Shown: positions 45,680 through 53,816 of the stretch, piece after piece | Layout: every line of letters begins with the position of its first letter | Numbering within the stretch: the first letter of the stretch is position 1 | Source of the DNA: Romanomermis culicivorax | Lineage: Eukaryota; Nematoda; Enoplea; Mermithida; Mermithidae | Assembly: GCA_963922205.1 (NCBI GenBank) | Contig: CAWUHX010000063.1 | Span: 930,001-994,000 of the forward strand | Reading direction: 5' to 3' | DNA length: 64,000 bases | Made by a program: the position numbers and the translations under genes | Notes under the pieces: generated by a model | The model's database searches: none | What the model was told of the DNA's origin: nothing | The model's input: only the letters and a program-made list of their open reading frames with translations

Positions 45680-46937
45680 AGTGATGCATCGGATATCCAG
45701 ACGGATATTTTGAAAAACGCATATCCGGATGTGAAAAAATATCCGAATATATCCGGATATTTTCACTGTTCAAAAAAGATGTAAAGGTTACTGAAAAGTT
45801 AGGTGCCACATTATTACACAAAGTTACGACAACAAAACAGCAAAATGTTCAAATTACTATTCACTGTAGGTATTTTGAGTCCCATTAGCATTCGTGCTAA
45901 TGGAAAAATATTTCATTAGCACAGTTAGCACTGTTTACAAATGTTACTTCGTTGGTGTCAAACTAATTTTCGAGTCTGTCAATTCTGATAACATACTTTT
46001 ATTGTATTGACTCGTGAAATTATGCTTGATATTGGTACTTTTAAAAGGAATAAGACTCTCATCTGATTCTAATTAAAGTAAACATTCAGAAGTTAGTTTG
46101 ATGGTAATACTCTTAGGAATGGCTAAATTCGGATTCTGCTTCGATAAACGTTTACATCTTTTCATTGCATCTGGAACTATTAGTGGAAACGGCGATTTTT
46201 GATTTTTCACCACAATTTTGTGATATTCTTAACTTTTTCGAAAATTTTTCACTTTCACTCATTGGCACCGTGTTAAAAAACTCTGCTATATGTGTTACAT
46301 CAAATTTGGCATACTAAACCAATCTTAAACAGAGCGAGAATCCTATTGTAAAAGCGTTCTGCAAACGACTCCAACAGTGATTAATTCAGTCCGTCTTTAA
46401 GAAGCAAAAAAGATAATATAAAATTCTGTTTACTTTGAAATGCAAGGGACATTGGACAATTGAAGTCCAAAATGTGATTTAAAAGTAACTTCCTGAATAG
46501 TCGCTAAGTTCTTAGAAGTCAGATTTTACCAGAGCTGTCGAACCCAACGATTCCAGAGTAAAATCCAGACCGAACAAATACAGGATTCTGAAATTCAAAA
46601 GAGACGAAGCAAAAGTAGGTCAATTCTTTGAATCTATTTTCACTATAAACAAGAAGAAGAAATATAAAAAGGCTATACTTTTCCTACTGCACTTCCTGCG
46701 ATATTGCAGCTTAAAAAACTAACATATTTTTATAAGAATCACGGTTAACGTAAATATAAAACGAAAATTTATTGCACATATTGAATATTATTATGTAGTA
46801 TTGTAGTTGACCTAGTGTATTATTACTTGTGGGACTTCTTTTTATCTATGTGCAAGCAATGTTAAAGATATCCGGATATCCGAAGGTGCAAAAAACACGG
46901 ATATCCGGATAAGAAAATTTTTCCGGCGCACATCACT
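45680..46937. mobile_element. Candidate element with AGTGATG ends and ATATCCGGATAT palindromes
   Basis: Left end AGTGATGCATCGGATATCC; right end GGCGCACATCACT, with ATATCCGGATATCCG just inside the right end (46868-46910) and similar repeats just inside the left end (45690-45765). A shorter relative lies at about 47310-47385, ending AACATCACTAG. No target duplication is clear. Confidence 0.5.
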
Positions 46938-47680
46938 AGTACGGATGAAAAATTTGGCCGTCAATATCAAGAAAGCGCATTCTGTTGCGTTTTGAAAAAT
47001 CAAAATCTCAAAATTTTAAAGCGCTGCGTGCTGGTTTTAGACGAAGTTATAATTATTAATTTGAATTTGGCTGAAGCGCGACTCTTGGAAAGTCTAGTAT
47101 CATTTCTCAATCAATATTTAACTGTTTTAATGCATCTCTAATGCTCACTAGCCATAGATATTCAACGTTTATGATTGCAACCTGCTAGATTTTGACCGGT
47201 GTTCATCCCCGTCTGCTTTTAATCAATTCTATCTTAATGAAATTATACATTCTTTCCAACAACCATTGAACATATTTTCGCCAATGCCATTTTGAAAAAC
47301 AGGGAAGTCTATACGACCAGATATCCAGATTTTCCGAAAACTCGGGTATACGGATATCGAAAAATGTCTGAGGAACATCACTAGTTATGTTTATCCAATT
47401 TTGATTTGGATAGAAGTAAGTCGATACCGACTTGCATTAATCGAAAAATTTCGACGATTTGATTAAGTTTATAGAAGACAATTTTCAGTGATGTTATTAC
47501 GAGAAAACTTTTCTCACTGACTAAAATAATGAGCTCCGTCTTAATTTTATTTTCATTAGTTCACTGCGTCTGCCATTTCAAAGTAACTAAACTACAGTTT
47601 TTAAGCTCATCATTAAAATTCATAGAAAAATATCAAAGAAGAGTTATTTTTGCGGCAGCTTACCGTATTAAGTCACAAAA
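46938..47680. repeat. Spacer with partial repeat copies
   Basis: Starts with hAT-like phrases (AAAATCTCAAAATTTTAAAGCG near 47000) and contains the short ATATCC/CGGATATCG relative at 47310-47385. Nothing coding. Confidence 0.35.
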
Positions 47681-48184
47681 TTAAAACTCGTGAATCTTAT
47701 ACCTAGTAGGATTCTCCAGCACATCTTGATATCTGTTGAGATCTATCGTGGCGCTAGATGAAACCACTTCGATCAGGGGGGTCAAACCGGTATTGACCTT
47801 CGAGTCCAACGCCAGCTGAAAACAACGAATATTATAAACATTATCTGATATGATGTCACTGTTTAAGCTGGATCTATACTTCATCCGACTAGAGTTCGGA
47901 ACAGGACACATAAAATCTGCGTGCTGATAAGGGTTCCGAATGAAAAATTCATTTTTCTTTCGGTTCTTCAAAGGGTGGAGTGCCTCGAACGAAATACTCT
48001 CCGAATTGTCATCCATACTGTTTTCGGAATGAAAGGCAGCTAATGCTATAAATCGTACATGAAATGCATAAAAATGGAACTTCGTACAGTAAGCGTCAAA
48101 TCGCTCGGGTACCAGAACAATAGTCGGCAGACGTGGAACCAGGTTTTTTGTGCACTGAACACAGTATTTGGAGCTCGTGCACAA
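47681..48184 (-). CDS. Unrecognised 167-codon reading frame
   Basis: The longest uninterrupted frame in the spacer between the two main genes. Its last 60 residues look protein-like (SDNVYNIRCFQLALDSKVNT, TPLIEVVSSSATIDLNRYQD), and the middle is hydrophilic (HPLKNRKKNEFFIRNPYQHA). The start is uncertain because the first residues overlap a GTGCAC-rich repeat at 48140-48220, so an upstream exon or none is possible. I recognise no domain. It could be a 3' exon of an unseen gene, a transposon-derived frame, or chance. Confidence 0.3.
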   Translation of the reverse strand: MCTSSKYCVQCTKNLVPRLPTIVLVPERFDAYCTKFHFYAFHVRFIALAAFHSENSMDDNSESISFEALHPLKNRKKNEFFIRNPYQHADFMCPVPNSSRMKYRSSLNSDIISDNVYNIRCFQLALDSKVNTGLTPLIEVVSSSATIDLNRYQDVLENPTRYKIHEF

Positions 48185-48369
48185 ATTCTTTAGCGCGTAC
48201 TGTGCACGGTGCAGAGGTCGATTTCGATTTCCATATCATGCGCATACCTGGACAATAGGTTCAACTGGATGAAACTCGGTACCGGTTGAGGCAACTTTTT
48301 TATCAGACGACTTGATTCTCAGCACCAGCTAGTGTGTAAAACGATTTTAATCGTAAAAATGGGATTAAG

Positions 48370-48960
48370 GACTCAGGGAAGGACCATCAACTGCTAAAAA
48401 CTAGATGATCAAGCAACTGGCTATCAGGAAACAACCCATCAATCAACGAAGTAGTGAGGGAGTCAATAAATCGACTAATCAGTGAATTAACCAAACAGGG
48501 AACTAACCAGTAAACCAGGGAGTTAACTAATCATTGGTTGCTTAATCGAATCAACCAGGAAATCAAATAACCAGCTAATCAGAAAATCAAGATATCAACA
48601 GAATAACCAGGGGATCAACCAACCAATCACTAATCAGGTAATCAATACCAACCATTGAATCAGGGAATCAATCAACCAACCTAGGAATTAACTGACCGAT
48701 CAGGAAATTAACCGATCATTGAACCAGGTAATAGAGCAATCAATGAACAAGGAAATCAACCAACAGCCTTTGAATAAATGAACGAACCAACCAATCAGGG
48801 AATCAACGAATCAACCTACCAGGAAATCAATCAACCATCCAACCAAACAAGGGAATCAACCATCCAACCAAACAAGGGAATCAACCATCCAACCAAACAA
48901 GGGAATCAACCAACTGATCACAAAATCAACCAACATTCTTCGACTTTTCCGGGTTTTCCA
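48370..48960. repeat. AATCAACCAACCAGG minisatellite
   Basis: About 590 bp of degenerate tandem units of about 13-16 bp (variants of AATCAACCAACCAGG). Within it, a 25-bp higher-order unit (GGGAATCAACCATCCAACCA plus AACAA) is repeated three times almost perfectly at 48850-48925. The strand is strongly A/C biased. Confidence 0.85.
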
Positions 48961-49095
48961 GATACAATTCTTCTCCCGACTTTTCATGTTTTACAGAACA
49001 TTCTCTGGATAGTCATAAAAAGTGTGTAGACTCTGAATTAAGTTTGAAAATCAACTTCAATTGCACTACGTCAACTTTCTACAAAATAAATGTAC

Positions 49096-50630
49096 CAGGG
49101 TTCATACAAAGTTGGGGAAAAAAATTCCCTGTGATTTCCAGGTTTTCCAGGTTGACAAATGAAATTTTTCCAGGTTTTTATAATGATGAAATATACTATC
49201 CCGAAGGAAAATACTGAATAATACAAACATGTATGAGCTAAAGTATCATCATAAATAGAGTACTAAATCAAAAAATTTATTTCAAATTATTGCGCAATCT
49301 AGTGCCGAAAAATTTTGATTCTGAGGCCTCTGAAACGTCGGAAAATTAATTTTTTAGCACATTCTTGTGCAGCTACCGATGATCAATCGTGATCTTTTCA
49401 CCATTAGATTGGCGAAAGCGTTAAAACATTTTTCCAATATTTTCGTATATCAAGAGCCAGTAGTTTACCAATCATAATTATTTATGATTGTTTTCAGACG
49501 TATGAACCATAAAAAAGTGTGATAGATATTTTACTTCGTACTCGGATATCGGTAATTAATGCCGGTGCTGAGCATCGGAAAAAATTTGAATTTTGATATT
49601 CTATAGCGTTGTAAAATGAATATTTTTAATATCTATTTCCTGCCTGAAAAGTCTAATTTTTCAGTGAATTCAACATGTTTTCAGTAAGCAAACTAAAATT
49701 CAAAAATTAGGCAAGCAGCAATGAATTGAATGACTTTTCCAGACAGAAGAACCTCTGCTATTGTCCCACGCTTAATCATTTTCCAAAAGCAAAAAGTTAT
49801 CTTCACGAAAGTCGAAAATTCTAAAGAACCACAGAACGATTTTGTGCAAATAATCTAGAAAAATCTAGCTTTTAGTCAAATTTGTGAAAAAACAATACAA
49901 GGTCAAACATTCATCCATAACATGCTGATGTTTAAAAGCTATAAGCCAGCGTAAGCTAGGCCGACATTTTCCAGCCGCACAACAGAAATGATAACAAGAA
50001 TCATAAGTGATTTGAAATCCGGCGCGAAGCGCCGGAAAATTTTCGATATGTTTTCTTAAAAACGCATAAGAATGCACCTCCGGACAGGAAACTCACCCAA
50101 TCAAAAGGGTCGTTAGGCTCTAATTTTTATAAGCCATGTTGGCTGGTGCCCCTAAATTTTTAGGAGTCAATCAGAATTTTTAGAAGCCATGGCTCCTAAT
50201 TGACCTAAAAAAACCCTGACCAGACTCGATTTTTTTTCGCTCGCAAATATGAATGCTCTATATAGCCGAAAACATTTTGTTGATTAATCTCCAATTTTCT
50301 GGCATAAATGAGGAGTTTGAATGTTTTCTCGAATATTACCCTTACAATCCAATTGAAACGTTGACTGACATAATAATTTAAAGGCTAAATTACAAGTTGA
50401 AGTTGAAAAACTAAAAAAAAGATCTCAAATACTCGATGATTTTAAGCAATTTCACTTTCAATGCGCATAGTCGAATAAGAAAACTCGCCGCAGCGCGGCG
50501 AAAAAATTCGACGATTTTCCTCTACTTTTCAACACAAAATATTTATTTGTCCACAAAATTCCCTGTGCTTTCCAAGTTTTCCAGATCTGAAAAAAATTCC
50601 CTGTGTTTTCCAGGCTGTGTATGAACCCTG
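49096..50630. mobile_element. CAGGGTTCATACA-ended hAT element, 1,535 bp, composite
   Basis: Ends are CAGGGTTCATACA and TGTATGAACCCTG, a 13-bp perfect inverted repeat. Subterminal TTCCCTGTG and TTTCCAGG repeats occur at both sides. The middle (about 49260-50218) is collinear with the 35908 CAGGT element, including CCGGCGCGAAGCGCCGG at 50019, so one element probably sits inside another. The flanks do not match as a duplication. Confidence 0.7.
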
Positions 50631-50846
50631 GTTGTTGTTACAGCTTTTTGTCGCTGAATAAAAATCTTTTAGAGTAGCCTTTTGTGTTTGCGAAATACAA
50701 ATGACTGCTTTCGTAGATAATTTTCTCGCATGGAAAATGAAACTTGTCAGCTAGTCTCCATTCTGCTGAATATGAAATAGGTCCGACTCCATGCAATGAC
50801 CCACTAAAAAATTTTCAGCATTTTAAAAACTATACATACATAACAG

Positions 50847-51189
50847 CAGTGTTTTCCCTACACAGTGCAAACTTTTTAAGCTTCGTGCAGAATTTTTTTT
50901 TCATTTCTGCACTGGTGCAGAATTTTTTGAGTCATGTGTTTGATCACATATATTCATCTATAATGTTTCAGTCATTGATTCTGAACTTTTAAAATCAATT
51001 ATTTTTCTTATTTTGATGATATGTGTGAATTACATATTTAATTTGCTTTTTTATATCAATATATCATTGAATTACATATTGATATCAATGAATTACATAC
51101 TTAATTTACTTTTTTCCTATATTCACTATTATTGTATTGTAACAGGAGAAAACAGCGGTGCAGAAAGCCGGGTGCAGAAAAAAACACTG
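50847..51189. mobile_element. Minimal CAGTG hAT MITE, 343 bp, perfect 8-bp duplication
   Basis: Begins CAGTGTTTTCCCTACAC and ends GCAGAAAAAAACACTG; both flanks are CATAACAG. Shares its left 150 bp with the 41213 element (TTTCTGCACTGGTGCAGAAT, GTGTTTGATCACATATATTC). It lacks the CCGGCGC hairpin, so it is an internally deleted form. Confidence 0.9.
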
Positions 51190-51512
51190 CATAACAGGCA
51201 CACATACATGGTCTTTCCAAAATATTCAACCAGTCTGTGCCCCCACCCATGGGCAGTGGTTGACCCGAGGGTCGAGCAGAGCTTTCACTCACCATATGGA
51301 AAGACTTATCATATCAGATTGCATTCTCATCCTTTATTCATACAATCTGAATTTTTTGAGGCAGCAGTGCTGAAGTCGAAAACAGGCGGCTAAAAAGCAA
51401 GTATCACTTTCCAGTTTTTAACACGACGAATGCCAGAACATCGTATACGTATTGCTGAATGAATTTTCGTTCGTTTTTCTTCCACCGAATATGAAATTCA
51501 GTTATGTACGTC

Positions 51513-52646
51513 ATACGTGTAAAATTTCCAGTCGGTTGGGGGAGGATAAAATCTGGATTCGAGGAGTGGGGCACCGATCTTTACCAACATCTTGGAGTAT
51601 CCCCAACAAATCGAAAAAGAAACAAATTTCGAACATATTTCCAGAAAAATAAGCAAATGTATTTTTTGCCCAATTTTTTCGAGTTGAGGGGAGGCTCCCT
51701 CCAACGGGGTGTAACCAATTGCGCTTTTTTCATATGCGCTTTTGCCAATTGCGCCGATCCAAATGCGCCACATGTCATATGCGCTATTAGAAAATGCGCC
51801 GTTTGCAAATGCGCATTGTTCATTCGCGCCATAATTCTAATTGGACACTGAAAAGATAGTATCAAATGAGAAATGTAATCATTATTGAAGACAACACAAA
51901 CTAGGCAAAAACAGCATTGTAAATTATTGTACAATCATACAGGACCACACAGCTAGTCACATAGCCACAGGGTTGTAAATTATCAGAAAGAAATTATGTC
52001 GCATTTGGAACTTCAGAATTTTTTACACTCAAGCTACAGTATGATCAGGGTGAAATTAGTGCTATTGATTTTATGAGCGGCATAGCTCATAATTTGGCTG
52101 ATCCTTTGGCGTATTAAATAATGTAACTATACATTTATGTCTTGCTTATTTTGACTTTCGAACTCAGGTGGTAAGATCTGGAGCAAATGTTTACTTTTGC
52201 TGCTTCTGAACAAATTCGAATTATGAAGGTGCTGGTCACAGGATTATCTGATCATAGAATCATGATCAGATCATAAAATCATTTACATTAGATAAACTCT
52301 GATATAGATTAACTACATAAGTCTGAGAAGAATAAACATACTGCAAAAATTTTGGATCGGAAAAATTCTGTACAAAAAATGCTTCCTAAACAATTTCTGG
52401 AGACAATAGCCATCTTTGTCACTTTTTTTACTACCGGTTTATTCATTGCCTTTTCTATGATGAATGGAAACACCAAGGCGCATTTGCAAGAAGCGCATCA
52501 TACACATGGCGCAAATGCATAGGGCGCATATAAAAATGGCGCACTTAAAAATCGGCGAAATTGGCTAGGGCGCAAATGGGAAAGCGCAATTGACATTGGC
52601 GCACATGGCTACAAACCCCCTTCAACCTCGCGAAGTTACAGGTATG
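51513..52646. mobile_element. CATAC-type MITE hosting a foldback element
   Basis: Left part 51513-51705 starts CATACGTGTAAAATTTCC; right part resumes at 52618 and ends GTTACAGGTATG at 52646. Outer flanks ATGTACGT and ATGTATGT match at 7 of 8. The host portion is about 220 bp without the insert, like its relatives. Confidence 0.75.
51706..52617. mobile_element. Foldback element 2, arms of ATGCGCC repeats
   Basis: Left arm 51717-51835 has units like CCAAATGCGCC; right arm 52490-52612 has the reverse (GGCGCAAATG). The loop between is about 650 bp. Outer ends GGGGTGTAACC and GGCTACAAACC are imperfectly inverted. Host sequence CCCTCCAAC (51697-51705) recurs as CCCTTCAAC (52618-52626), a 9-bp duplication with one mismatch. 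Nine-base duplications fit Mutator-like/Foldback elements rather than hAT. Confidence 0.78.
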
Positions 52647-53311
52647 ATGTATGTAGTATGTACATGTTTAAACATCTAAACTATAGATTGGAGGGTAACA
52701 AGAGCACCAATTCAGTTCCTATTTTAGTGTCTTGCAATTTTCATATTAGCAGGCATTACTTTACATAACTTATTTACCTACACTTACTGAAAATCAAACT
52801 ACTAAATATCCTATTCATTCGTCATGATATCTGCTTCTCAAATTCACAGTTCATTTTAGTAAATTTTGTCCAGAAAAATTAGAAACAGCCGTCAACCACT
52901 ATATATTCAAACGTGTGAGCAAGACTGCCATTCGGGATTGTGTTTGTTTCAACTTTAATTTTTTAGTTGATTTAAAGTTAAATAATTGACCCAGTGCTAT
53001 TGCAATGAGTTTTTTTCTGTGATACAAAGGTGCACTGTGCTGATATTGAACGTTGAGAAATATGGAAAAATTACACTGATTTGCACCTCACTGACTCGTG
53101 CGCGTGCCTATATTGAGTAACTCATCAGGTAAACAGTTCTTTTTCATTATATTCTATTCCAGGCTTCAACGTGTACCTGAAACTGTTTTTTGCTAATCTT
53201 ATTTATCATAGTTATAGTCAATGAATTATTAGCCCGGTAGTGACCGGCCAAAGTCCGGCGTTTCAGACCCGGTCGATCACTGCCTAGGTCCGTGCACCCC
53301 CAGCGGAAACA
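52647..53311. other. Spacer downstream of the bHLH-PAS gene
   Basis: Presumed 3' untranslated region and flank of the minus-strand gene. At 53235-53280 there is a short GC-rich inverted block (TAGTGACCGG against CCGGTCGATCAC). No canonical polyadenylation hexamer close to the stop was found. Confidence 0.35.
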
Positions 53312-53816
53312 TTAGACGTATACAGAAAAAATGTCGCTTACTGGCGCCACTTCGGAACAAAGTTCGAGAAAATCGGCAGTTTTCAATTGCAAGGACTGTT
53401 CGGGAATGACAGCGGTCGCCGCCGTGACGGGCGAATATTTCGCATCGGTAAGCAAAGCATCTTTTTGTTGATGCTGTGCTTTAGTTGCGACGGCGGAAGT
53501 CAAATGTTTTTTCTCTTGTTTGCAGCAAATTTTCGGCAAAACTAATTTTGCTATAGGCCGTTTATGAATGAATGAAGCAGACGGACCTGGTTTGCGGGCG
53601 GGTGGATGATAATTATAATGACGATGGTGATAAACATGATTGTGGTGGTGGTTTTGATAATGAAAGACTTTATTACGTTGATTGTGCACTGACGGTTGTG
53701 GCGGTGGTGCAGCCGGATCCGATTGTTTAGATTTCAATTTTCTGTGCAACGTCGATTTGAGTAAATTTTTCAGGTCACCTTTTCGTAATTTGGTGATTAA
53801 TTTATCGTTTTGAGGG
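53312..53816 (-). CDS. bHLH-PAS exon 7: basic and His-rich tail
   Basis: Acceptor TTGTTTTTAG. 168 residues: a basic stretch (KLITKLRKGDLKNLLKS), a proline run, a His/Tyr-rich tract (HHHNHVYHHRHYNYH, about residues 400-414), then an unremarkable C-terminus ending FSVYV. The tail matches no family I know. Confidence 0.85.

Noticed and set aside
48778-49029. Asn/Gln/Pro-rich 83-codon frame
   Set aside because: It is a translation of the A/C-rich minisatellite.
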